Positions 1 through 10,944 of a stretch of DNA of 64,000 nt are shown here, in pieces. Below the pieces are notes generated by a model, which was not told where the DNA came from, did not search any database, and saw only the letters and a list, made by a program, of their open reading frames with translations. The position numbers and the translations under genes were made by a program. The DNA lies in contig CM058238.1 in NCBI GenBank assembly GCA_030180135.1, positions 4,040,461-4,104,460 of the forward strand. The letters are read 5' to 3'. Numbering within the stretch: the first letter of the stretch is position 1; each line of letters opens with the position of its first letter. This stretch comes from Orychophragmus violaceus (Eukaryota > Streptophyta > Magnoliopsida > Brassicales > Brassicaceae).

Positions 1-653
1 GTGAAACTAAAACACATTTACTTGGACATTCACGTGGATATAAACTCTTGTTTTCAGTTCTTATTCGCATTTGAATACCGGAGAGGGAATGTATCCATAA
101 ACTACATATTTCTTTGAAGATTAGTCTGAGTTCTTTTATAGACTCGTTTTTAGAAAGGCTAGTATTAACATGGTTGAAAACAATGATAATTTAAAAATAT
201 AATAAATAATAATTTAAAGGTTGAAGAAAAATGTATTTTTACTTAAAAGTATAGAAATAAAACAAATAAAACTTCGAAAGTATTCCTGTTTTTTTTATTG
301 GATACTAATTCACTTTTTCAGTGCTTTATACCGATTAAACCGAATCTGTACCGGTTTGGAAGCAGAAAATCTGGGCTTGGGTTGTTAAAAGGCCCATCAT
401 AAAATTGCCTATTAATGGAATAAACGAATCCAAGATCCGAATAGTAGCTAAATCCGGGTCAAAAGGCTCCTAACCCGACTTGAAGAAACGGGTTTGTACT
501 GTGGGAGAAGGATATTTTTCTTCCTTTGTCAGTTTTTTTTTTTAAAAAAAGGAGCAAACTATTAGAAGAAAACATACTAAACCGTATTTGCGCCCGATCT
601 AGGTCTCTTCTTCTCCGATTTATCTCTGTCACGTCGATCGAAAAGCTAAGGTA
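1..653. promoter_or_regulatory. Upstream region of EMC4
   Basis: I see no coding region here. The last 300 bases carry a GGCCCAT element near 391-398 (site-II/telo-box-like, common in housekeeping plant promoters) and pyrimidine-rich sequence just before the EMC4 start, consistent with a promoter and 5' UTR. The first 350 bases are plain AT-rich spacer. Confidence 0.45.
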
Positions 654-2418
654 ATGGACAAAGGCAAAGCAGTGATGGGTGCCGGTCGGAGATGGGCCGT
701 CGATTTCTCAGATCAATCTACTGTTCCATCTTCCCGCGACATCCTCGATCCACCTGGCTTCTCTCGTGCTTCTCCTGAACAGGTTCTTCTTTTCTTCTCG
801 TTTCGGTATTGAATTTGATTATATCATCAGTTGTTTTCGATTCGATTCGAATTTCAAACTGTAATTGAGATGTAATGCTACTGGGAAATTTACTAGAAAT
901 TTATGATGATTTCGTTTTCAGGATGACTCAGCAACGAGCCGACAGAAGAAAGATGCTGAAGCTAATTGGAAACTTCAGGTATTTATGTCAAATCTGAAAG
1001 TCGTATCTTGAATCGTACGGAATCGATCTTGGTCTTGCGTTGTAGATCTTAAAAGCCATTGACTTGCACGGATTTGAAGTGTTGTACAACTTACATTAGA
1101 CTATCGTTCACTGTTCAAATTGTGCCTAGATGATATAAAAATCTCTGCTGACCGAGATTGGGTTTGATGTAGATAAAGTTTTTGAACTCAGTTTTGTTTG
1201 TTTCATTGATGAATGAGCAGAAAGCATGGGAAGTAGCGCAATCTCCATTTAAGAATTTGATGATGATGGGTTTCATGATGTGGATGGCTGGAAACACTGT
1301 TCATCTCTTTAGCATTGGTATTACATTCTCTGCTCTTTGGCAGCCTATCAGCGCCCTCCAGAGTCTTGGAAAGAGTAAGAAACCTCTTCACTACAGTTTT
1401 TTATTCATCTTCTCCCCTTCTATGCAATTAGACATCCAATGGTGGTCACATTAGGTAGCTCTGTCATCCCACAATTATGTATAGTTTATCAAACTGGTGA
1501 TTTTCTATACTAGAAAATACAAGAGCTAAATGATATGTTGAGCTTCCGAAGATTTAGACTTTTAGATCGACTTAACATAATACTCTTTCCTTACTTTGGA
1601 TATAATGATTTGAAAACGTTAGCAAATGTCTTTCATCTTCATCATCATGTGCATTATTTGAAACATCACTGAAACAAAAGAGAATCATGTTTTTGGTCCG
1701 CCTACTCAAAGCGGTGAAAAAGTATACAGACATACTTGAATTGGTTAGGAGAATTAGGGTGGAAAATACAATACATTCATACACGGAATAGCATCTATTT
1801 CTGAATAAGAGACAAATAGGACCACTAAGATAGGGACTAACTACTATCCAGGATTTTGGCAAAGCAATATATTACCAGGAATTCAAACTGTTCCAATCTT
1901 AAAAGAATACTACCTACCATATCCCTCTCTTGTGCACAGTTTGATTATTTTGAGTTATAATTTGGTTTGCCAATTCAAGTTCAGTATCTTGGACCCTTAT
2001 ATTTACCCATGTCTGCAGTTTTTGAGCCATTCAAGGATAACAAGGTGGAACTACTTATGCCGAAATTAGTCTTTCTTGCCCTAAACCTTGGAGGTTTAGC
2101 TTTGGGTATCTGGAAGGTGAGAATTTTTATCCATCCCTCACTGTTGCTTCTTTCCCCACTGTATTGAAGTATTGTTTCTCATACAATCAATGTTCACTTT
2201 CTCAGCTCAACACTCTGGGACTTCTTCCAACACATGCATCAGACTGGGTTTCATCCCTAGCCCCTCCTCAGGTTGGTTAATTTGTATCCGAAGCATAATC
2301 CATAGAGCAAGAAGCTAGCATTCAGACTCATCATCTCTAACCTATACTACTTGTTTCATCCTCTGTCTTTTTTTCTCAGGAGGTTGAACATTCTGGCGGA
2401 GGATTCGTTTTCCACTGA
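654..2418 (+). CDS. EMC4: ER membrane protein complex subunit 4 (EMC4, DUF1077)
   Basis: Six coding exons: 654-782, 922-978, 1221-1374, 2019-2116, 2206-2271 and 2380-2418, all with GT-AG borders, giving 180 residues. The product begins MDKGKAVMGAGRRW and keeps the family core (KNLMMMGFMMWMAGNTVHLFS, then LMPKLVFLALNLGGLALG), which forms hydrophobic membrane segments, and ends GGGFVFH. EMC4 is a small subunit of the ER membrane complex, which inserts and stabilises multi-pass and tail-anchored membrane proteins; that role is family knowledge. Exons 3 and 4 join inside an Ile codon (A|TT). It reads as intact and probably corresponds to AT5G10780. Confidence 0.93.
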
Positions 2419-3099
2419 TGAACATGTGTCTCTTTGTATTTTATATAATCTTCAAGAAGACGAAGTCATTTAGTGAGATAACTGCGAAAGATACTTGAGT
2501 GATTTGATCAATCCTGTCATGAGGACATCCTCATCTTGTGATCTTCTTGTAGCATTTTCAAAATTCAGAAACCATATAGCTTTTTCACTTTTAAGTGTAT
2601 GATGTTCATCGTTCATCATAACTATGAATTGTATTATTGGCACTAGAGGGACCTATTTCCCAGCTTTTTAAACAGGAATGGCTGAAGTTTTGCTCTTTAT
2701 TGCTTTCACCTATCATGATTCATGACAAAGTAGAGACCTTCTAGTTGACTCAGAAGGTCACGATGAACTTATGGCGCCATAGAAACTAGGTCAAGTTTGG
2801 GGAAAGCACAAGACGTGGAACAGAGTGCAGTCTTTAGAATCATGTAAGTCGGTCTCGACGACAAAAATGTTAACTTTAATGATTATAAGATTGCGAGAAT
2901 TAAAACATTACAGGAAAAACCCAAAAAAGCAGAAATAGATATTTTTTTTTTCTTTCTAGTGATTCAGAAACCAACAGATGAATCTAACACGTTAAACTTG
3001 ATCCGAAATTTTCTATCTTCATTTGATTTTTGTATCTCTCATATACTCATACTCCGTTACTGTTTTTTCAAAACGGATTCCAAACTTTTATTTGTTTTC
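2419..3099. other. Spacer: EMC4 3' UTR and UBP22 upstream region
   Basis: No coding region is supported. The first part should be the EMC4 3' UTR and terminator. The 141 bases before 3100 are open in the UBP22 frame but lack protein-like composition, so I treat them as 5' UTR. Confidence 0.4.
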
Positions 3100-4909
3100 A
3101 TGTCCGCGAGGATTTCATTCCTGAAGAATCCCGATCCCTGCAATCACTTATCTGATTATAAGCTTAGATATGGTACCGATGGTTACAAATCCTTCCAGAA
3201 CTTGTTCAGATGCTTCAACGATGGAAGAATTAAGATCAAACTGCAAGGAATCAAGATACCCAGATGCAGTTATTGTTCGGTTCATCACAAGAGACTCTAC
3301 ATCTGTTTGATCTGTCGTTCGATATCTTGTTCAAGTCACATCCTTTCGCATACCCAATCTAATAAAGGACATGATATCGCCATTGATATCGAAAGATCTG
3401 AGCTTTATTGCTCCTCTTGCATCGATCAAGTCTACGATCCTGAGTTCGACGAGGCTGTCGTGGCTAAGCACCTTGTTGGCTTGGGTATGTCTTTTAAAAC
3501 CGGCGCTGATGTTGTTGCGGTTAGATCGAACAAGAAGAGGAGATTGGATTCACAGTTGCAGTTTTTGGTATCGCCTAGAGATCGAAGGGAGAAATGGTCG
3601 TTTCCTTTGGGGTTAAGAGGTTTGAATAATCTGGGAAGCACTTGTTTCATGAATGCTGTGTTGCAAGCACTTGTTCATGCTCCTCCTTTGAGGAACTTTT
3701 GGTTGAGTGGTCAGCATAATCGTGATCTTTGTCCGAGGAGATCATTGGGTTTGTTGTGTTTGCCTTGTGATCTTGATGTTATCTTCTCTGCTATGTTTTC
3801 TGGTGATCGGACTCCTTATAGCCCAGCTCATTTGCTCTACAGGTTCGATTATATTGCAGTTTTTCTAGAGTGTTTAGATATGTTTGTTTGAGTTTGGTGA
3901 TGCTGATTTGTTCTTTTTTTTTGTGGGGCTGAAGTTGGTGGCAGCACTCAACCAATCTAGCTACGTATGAGCAGCAAGATTCTCATGAGTTCTTTATTTC
4001 GCTATTGGATTGTATCCATGAAAGCGAGGGCAAGTCGAAATGTCTGTATAAAGGTAATCTAATTTGGAACAAGAGATCGTTTGGTTTGATGTTTTTACCT
4101 TTCGATAAGTTTGTTTGTTTGGTTGGTGTGCAGATCATGAAGAGTGTCAGTGTATCACTCACAGAGCATTCTCTGGTCTATTAAGATCAGATGTTACCTG
4201 CACAACGTGTGGATCCACATCAACGACTTATGATCCATTCATCGACATTTCACTTACCTTAGATTCAGCAAAGGGATTGTCTCATTGCAAAAAGAACAGA
4301 AACAGTGGCGAACCGAGTGTGAACGCACCCATGCCAACTCTCTCTGGTTGCTTAGATCTCTTCACACGGTCAGAGAAACTTGGTCCGGACCAGAAACTAA
4401 ACTGCCAACGGTGTGGAGAAAAGAAAGAATCTTCAAAACAAATGTCCATAAGAAAACTTCCTCAGCTTCTCTGCTTACACATAAAGCGTTTCGAGCATTC
4501 TCTTACTCGTAAAACCTCGAGAAAAATCGATAGCTACTTGCAGTATCCGTTCCGCTTAAACATGTCTCCTTACCTCTCTTCCTCCATCATCGGAAAGCGG
4601 TTTGGGAACAGAATGTTTGCATTTGATGGAGATAGAGATTATGACGGTTCATCAGCGGAGTTTGAGATATTTGCAGTTGTAACTCACTCCGGGATGTTGG
4701 CGTCGGGTCACTATGTGACTTACCTGAGGCTTAAAGGGTTGTGGTATAGATGTGATGATGCATGGATCAATGAGGTTGAAGAAGAAGTGGTGAGAGGGTG
4801 TGAGTGTTATATGTTGTTCTATGCACAACAGAGAGTGATTCAAAAGGCTCACAAGGAGTTGAGTTATCAAGTTATTTCCATGGCTGCTGATGCATTTCCC
4901 TTTGCTTGA
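3100..4909 (+). CDS. UBP22: Ubiquitin-specific protease 22 (SAGA deubiquitinase module)
   Basis: Three exons: 3100-3842, 3935-4053 and 4134-4909, 545 residues. The N-terminal half has a ZnF-UBP domain (CSYC near residue 56, CLIC near 69, then a His/Cys series to about 107). The USP domain opens with the Cys box NNLGSTCFMN (Cys182 nucleophile) and ends with the His box SGHYVTYL near the C terminus. A second CxxC pair (TCTTCGS, then NCQRCGEKK) is the USP zinc ribbon. In plants UBP22 removes ubiquitin from histone H2B as part of the SAGA deubiquitinase module (known for the family). I chose ATG 3100 because the upstream in-frame 47 codons from 2959 look like AT-rich leader. Likely orthologue of AT5G10790; length is close to the usual. 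Confidence 0.93.
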
Positions 4910-5227
4910 TTGCTGCTGACTCTTTTACTTGGCCACAGATTTTGAAGCATTTTTACCTTGAATACTTTTTTGATTGATTAAAGGTTTATGCAAAATATTT
5001 GAAAGCTAAGTTTAATGATTAAATTTCTTTTTTCACAACATAAATGTTCAAGGTTTGATAGAAATGAAACAAATTTAGATGGCAAAGTTACTTAATGTTA
5101 TAAACACATTCAAGGACCACAACACCATACTCTTTTGGATACATATAATATCTTGTTACATTAGGACAATATTTTATAATGGGTGATGATGGCTCTCTTA
5201 AGTTTTATATGTTCTTCTTCTTCTTCT
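4910..5227. other. Convergent 3' spacer
   Basis: About 320 bases between the UBP22 and ERH-like stop codons, which point toward each other. It is AT-rich and I see nothing coding. In A. thaliana an SR140-like RNA-recognition gene (AT5G10800) lies between these neighbours; no trace of it is visible. Confidence 0.4.
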
Positions 5228-6723
5228 TCATCTGCCTCCACTGGCAAGTCTCTTGAGATGGTTAAATGCCTTCTGCTTAATCCACTGCCTGTCATATGGC
5301 AGATACGCATTCATCGAATGTTCATACCTGCATAAGAAAGGGTCCACACAAACCAGTGGTTTTGTTAGGATCATTGTAACATATAACCACCAAACACTTA
5401 TGATTCTTAACTATAGCAACTATCAAGGTAGAAACGAATTTTTAGTATCTATTAAATGATCAAAGTATTGTTAGTTTTGTTATACAACATGTCAGTCCTA
5501 ACGATGTCTCTGTACATAGAACTTGCAAGAGATCAAGCTAATGGATTCAAGAGTTTCAAGTCTTCAGCAAACGTAACGGAAGTAATGAATAACTAATTGA
5601 CTATAAAATATTTATGCAGTGAACAGGTGATGGTGAATTTGACAGTGTCCTGGTATTGCATAACATTTGGGGAAAGGTTAGAGACATGGACACTCAGCAA
5701 ACTGATGGGCAAGGGAGAGAAAATGAACATAAGAATCCAAGAGAGAGAAAAAGGGACAAGACTTACACCAAAGCGCTCATGTCAGCAAGACCATCGATAA
5801 AATTGTAAAGATCAGAAATGTCATAACTTAGGTTTCTGAGGGATGGGTTAATTTCCTTCAACTTCCTTTCGTATAAGCCGCAAATACCTGTTCAGAACCA
5901 GACATCTCGGCAAATGAGCTTCCCAAATTCGTTATAGAATATAGACTCAAGAGAAAAAAGCCCAACTTAAACAAACAAAAAACTTTCTTCTTCGTCCTAC
6001 TTCCTCCATTTTATTAGCAAACATATTAATACTTAAAACATGAATCGAAGACAAGTAACACCATTTGATTTCCCTAACATAAATACCATCCAACTGCAAA
6101 GGCAGCATCATCATCATCAGTACCAAGTACACACACCATTCATTATATTCACGAGCTCATAACACTGTTGCCACCTTAACCAAATCATCTAAAATCTAAT
6201 CATCATATCAACTCACAGAAACAGCTACAGAACTATACAAACTATCCGTCTTTTTATACCATAAAGATTATATCTATCTCAGCATAATCAGAACCAAAGT
6301 CAACAATGAGTAAAGATAGCTGTAAGCTAGTTTACAGAGTGGTGATTCGAATAAATAGTTACCATCCATAGCTTGGCCTATCGAATCATAGTCCATAAAC
6401 GTCCTGGTAGCTCTGTTGGGAGAGTTTTGCAGCAAGATGATGGTGTGCCTACTGTTGTGACTATTGGCCTACGCATCAAAGAGCAAGCTGTGCATAGTCA
6501 GCTTATAAGAACTGAGATAATCAACACAAGTCTTCCCTATTTCCGTATAAAACGATCGAGAAATCATCATACACTGAGAACTGACAGCGTGATGACAGAA
6601 AATCGTAAACCTAGTTTCTCTGGAAAACGAAATTGATCTTACCAAAAGACTATGCTTGGACGATCGACTAAGGAATCAATTAAGCTACGTATAAGGAACG
6701 TAAGAGAAGAAATCGATTACCAT
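5228..6723 (-). CDS. Enhancer of rudimentary homologue (ERH)
   Basis: Four exons on the minus strand: 6721-6723, 6363-6468, 5767-5887 and 5228-5327, totalling 109 residues. Exon 1 contributes only the ATG, which is followed at once by the GT donor. Exon 2 starts ANSHNSRHTIILLQ. Recognisable family blocks are FMDYDSIGQAMDGICGLYE, SYDISDLYNFIDGLADMSAL and YLPYDRQWIKQKAFNHLKRL. ERH is a small dimeric nuclear protein linked to RNA processing and transcription in eukaryotes (family knowledge). Probable orthologue of AT5G10810. The split start codon means simple ORF callers miss this gene completely. Confidence 0.9.
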
Positions 6724-7051
6724 CCTCAAGTGAAAGTTTGACTCCGATAGCTGAATCGAGGGTTAGACGACGAAGAAGACGAACGAAGAAAAGGTTTCAC
6801 TGCTTCAGAGACGAGAAAAACAAATAAACAAGAACTTAGGGCCAAAAGCGTAAAATGATACAAATCTTCTGCCCCTTTAACGCGTGACATCTGATAGTGA
6901 TAACAAACAGCGTGCATTTCATTTGTGAAATAAGAAACTACAAGCTGTTTTTAATAATTAGCTGCGTGTTTTTTTCAGAAACGACATGTAGTTAGTTCAC
7001 TTTGAAAACACTATACAAAACTAACTACAAATCCGTTTCAAGTTCCCTCCA
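6724..7051. promoter_or_regulatory. ERH-like upstream region / transporter 3' region
   Basis: The bases just above 6723 on the minus strand are pyrimidine-rich, as expected for a 5' UTR. The remainder should be ERH promoter and the transporter 3' UTR; both genes run leftward. No coding signal. Confidence 0.4.
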
Positions 7052-9296
7052 TTACAGAAGCAAAAGTTTAACATCATCATCATCTTCTGGTTCGTTCTTT
7101 GGCAACAGATCAGACGGCACAAGATCATCCAAATGATCAGAATCTGGAACGAGGAATATAAAACACAGCGTGGTGAATCTCAGGAGATTCCTGAGAAGAA
7201 TCACAAACCATAGATTCCCAAACTCGTGTCTGGTGACACCAAAAGCGTGAAGAACAAACCCTCCACTCCATTTAGAAGCAAGCTGTCCAAAACTATCAAT
7301 GCACATAAGGAAAGCAAATAAAGTGCCTTCGATTCCTAGAGGACAAAGCCTTGTGCTGAGAACAATCATGGGGATCCACCTGATCTTCATTATAATCCTT
7401 GAGAAAGATTCTTCGGTTATCACAAAGAAGGAATCAGGTATCCCGAGAATTAAGTTCCACCGTTTGATGAAGATGAGATCAAACATTCCTGAGAAGCCAT
7501 ATAGAAGTTGTGCAACGAAGAGTATTTTCCTAAAGGAATAGCCTTTGAGCTTCTTGTGGTATATGAGAACTCCAAACATCGATGCCATTGCTCCAATCGC
7601 GTAGATTATGCCCACAAACTCCTGCATTAAGACCAACAAAACGAAAAAGTTGAGTCTAGCACATAGCTGCATATTTGGTTGTAGAATCTTGGCTTTATAT
7701 GTCACTAATGATTGCATACTCAATTAATAAGGAACCGTAACACACCATCATAATTTTGACACCAACATATGTGTCCACCATTTCATAAGGCATAACCTCC
7801 ACAAACCCAAAGACCCATGATTTTACTACAAGCCAACAAACAGTTTCACATTTGGTCCATATGATATCATGACATACAGCTACAGTGTCAGTTTCGAGAT
7901 TGTGAGTAAGGGCAACTCGCTCTTACTAGCTTCGGTGACATTTAGGTACTATACTAATTCTTATGAACTCAATCTATGTCAAGCCCAGACCATTTGAGCA
8001 CTAATCTATATTTTATAAAACAAATCTTTGACAGAGGGATTCTTCAGGTGTTTCAGCTCAATTCTATACTCTTGTGTCCATGCGAGACCGTAAGAAAACC
8101 AACCTGGGAAAAGGCAGGCCCAGCTGTAGGATCAGTGTACCAGTAGAAGTATCCTTCATGAGTGCTGATGTTGAGAGCTAAGGATATGAACATGTAAAGT
8201 GATGGCTTCCATACTTGAGGGTACTTTATTGTTTTGTACATTCCCTTCAACGCTACTCCTACGCCATCTGTGTCCTGAAGAGCATTCAATGATTGCTCAA
8301 ACTTTCATCAAAATGAAGGGATATAGAGTAAGGAAGTATAAAATTACTCCCGTGGAAACAAAAACACAAGGCAAATTGCTGCGACGCAAATGCTTGTGAG
8401 AGTGATCAAAAGAGTTCAGATTACAGACAGAGCTCTCACCTTTTTGTTATTCTGTATATGAACAGTAGAATATCTTTTCTCGTAGATGAAAAACCCAAGT
8501 ATGATAATCGTTGCAGGTGGCAATGCTAATACCCCTAATGCTCCCTGTCAAAATGAATGGAGCACTAAAATATTTTAGAAGAGCAAAACGATAAGCATAC
8601 GTCTTGAAAACGAGATAAAAAAGGTGAAGGCTCAACCTGAGGTCCAAGCCGGTGAACAAAGACTCCACTAGTTGCATATCCCACCAAAGCACCAGCAGAT
8701 GAACAAACCATACAAAGGCTTTGTATATCAGGAGCCAAAGATCGAATATTGATGCTGTTTGTTGCTATACATGCATCAATTACCACTTCCGTAATGGCCA
8801 TAGCTGCAGAGACACCTAAGAGACAGCTCAAAGCCAAAGCAGCGGGCAACTTACCAAGTACTACAATTGCAATCGCAGAGACCAAACCAAGAACACCAGA
8901 GACCACAAAATAAGGCTTTCGTTTGTAACCTTTGATCGGGAAAACATCGGTGAAGAGACCCCAGATGGGTCTCATGACCCAGGGGATGTAATATAATCCC
9001 ATATAAAGCTGCACAACCGATGGCTGCACTTGCTGTACATCTTTCCAGTAATAGTCGGTGACGACTTTGAATATTGAACCAGAGAACCCTTGGTTTAAGC
9101 CGTACACAAGAACCACACCAAGAACAAAGCTCGTGTTTAGCCTAGAACACAGCATTTGTAGCCATTGGAAAGGCTGAAGCAAAACAGAGACGACAGCGTT
9201 TCTTCTAGCTTTAGTCTTGTTATCAGAATGATCTGGAATTGGTTTTAGCAGAGGCTTTTCCACTGAGAAGAGTTTCTCAGTTTCTAGTGTCTCCAT
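7052..9296 (-). CDS. Folate-biopterin transporter family protein (MFS)
   Basis: Four exons on the minus strand: 8637-9296, 8440-8544, 8104-8274 and 7052-7621, 501 residues. The start METLETEKLF lies in a good context. Blocks such as FVLGVVLVYGLNQGFSGS, YYWKDVQQVQPSVVQLYMGL, PIWGLFTDVFPIKGYKRKPY and the glycine-rich hydrophobic stretches indicate a 12-helix BT1/FBT carrier of the major facilitator superfamily. It ends in an acidic tail (PEDDDDVKLLLL). Family members move folates or pterins; the substrate of this member is not shown by the sequence. Probable orthologue of AT5G10820 (503-residue class). It is head-to-head with the methyltransferase gene, with about 490 bp between start codons. 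Confidence 0.9.
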
Positions 9297-9785
9297 GGTG
9301 TTTAGTGTTTGGGATGAACATTGGATCTGAAAGTATTGAAAGCAAGAGTCTTTAATAGTTATTTTAGTGTAAAGTAAACTCCTTTGGACTTTCAAAACGG
9401 CTAGATTCACACAGAGGAAAAGTGAAAAAAAAATGTATTCTATAAATTCCCACTTGACATTTAACTTGTTGACTGTGTAAGCAATGACGTTTTTCTTCAA
9501 CTACCAGTCTTAAATTCTACAAATCCTAAATCATATTGCCTTGAGAGCCAAAGAGTCAATATTTCATCTTTCAAATCTAAATTCCTAATCCATATGAGGT
9601 CAAAAGCTACTTTTACTCTAACATCCTAATAAAAAAACAAGAGCAAAGCGAAGTGCAGAACGTAATTCGTCAGCTTCTTTGAAGGATTCCCACACGCCAA
9701 AGAGATTACTATATATGATTAGGGGGTCGTCGCTGGAAACCAAATCAGAAGAGGAAGAGGAAGAAAAAACCAAAACACAGAGAAA
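9297..9785. promoter_or_regulatory. Divergent intergenic region (transporter / methyltransferase)
   Basis: A 489-bp space between two divergent start codons, probably holding both promoters. A possible TATA-like element (ACTATATATG) lies near 9709, about 75 bases before the methyltransferase ATG. Confidence 0.4.
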
Positions 9786-10683
9786 ATGGCAGGATTGTTT
9801 GATAAACAAGCTGATCTATACCTTGACGCCAGACCCAACTACCCATCGGAGTGGTTCTCCAAGCTCGCCGATCTCACCGATCACCACGGTTTAGCATGGG
9901 ATGCCGCCACCGGGAACGGCCAAGCAGCTCTCGCCGTCAGTTTTTGATGTTCATAAACTTTGTTTACAGCATTAGATCTTTGGATTTGACATATGATCTA
10001 GAACATGCATCTGATCTTGCATTTGACAAATTTCCCCGTGTAAACAGGTTGCAGATCACTACGACAGAGTCATAGCGACGGACGTGAGCGAATCGCAGCT
10101 GAAGCTGGCGACGACGCATCCAAAGATCGAATATCGTCATACGCCGTCATCAATGACGGACGATGAGCTAGTGGAACTAATCGGAGGAGAGAACTCGGTG
10201 GATCTGATCACGGTCGCTCAAGCCGTTCACTGGTTCGATCTCCCTAAATTCTACGCAGTCGCCACGCGCGTCCTCCGTAAACCCGGCGGGATCATCGCCG
10301 TATGGGGCTACAACGACGTTTTGGTGACACCGGAGTTCGACGCCATCCAGTATCGGTTTCACGCCAAAACGCTGCCGTATTGGAAGTATCCAAACATTCA
10401 ACACATCTTCGATTCGTACGAAGCATTGCCGTTTCCTTTCGAGAGTGTGGGGATGGGATCGGAAGGGAAGCCACTGAAGCTGGAGATGCCTAAAACGACG
10501 TCGTTTGAAGGGATCATACGGATGTTCAAATCATGGTCGGCTGTCGTGACGGCGAAAGAGAAAGGCATCGATTTGTTACCGGAGAGTTTGGTGAGGGAGC
10601 TTGAGACCGCCTGGGGAGGCTCTGATCTGATTCGTTCCGTCGTGTACAAGGCTTTTATGATTGTCGGAAAAGTTAAAAACTAA
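9786..10683 (+). CDS. SAM-dependent methyltransferase (class I, type 11-like)
   Basis: Two exons, 9786-9935 and 10048-10683, 261 residues, start MAGLFDKQADLYLDARPNYP. SAM-binding motif I reads WDAATGNGQAALAV at about residues 38-51; ATDVSESQL follows as motif II and DLITVAQAVHWFD as the post-II acidic region. This fits the embryo-abundant/Rossmann-fold methyltransferases; the substrate is unknown. The donor is GTCAGT directly after an Ala codon. Likely orthologue of AT5G10830. Exon 2 is more GC-rich than the flanking DNA. Confidence 0.88.
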
Positions 10684-10944
10684 CCCATCACTATTATTTT
10701 CACTCGAGTTTATAATTACTTTCCATAAATAAAACTTTATGTTAATTAAGATTCCTAAGAAGTGTGTTATTAAACAAATCAAACAAAATACACTACTATT
10801 ATAAGTCGTTCACATATATTAAAACCTTTTGTTCTGCAACAAAATAGACCTAAAATGCAACAAAATCATTTTATAAAAAGATAAAACTATAATCACCGTT
10901 CCTTCTTTGTTCCTTAATCACCAGTTCACCACCATTATCATCCT
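10684..10944. other. Convergent 3' spacer
   Basis: AT-rich 261-bp gap between the stop codons of the methyltransferase (+) and the TM9 gene (-). Nothing coding is visible. Confidence 0.4.

Noticed and set aside
2959..3099. N-terminal extension of UBP22 (47 codons)
   Set aside because: AT-rich, Ser/Phe/Leu-rich and unlike the family start; MSARISFLKN at 3100 fits the usual protein start and length.
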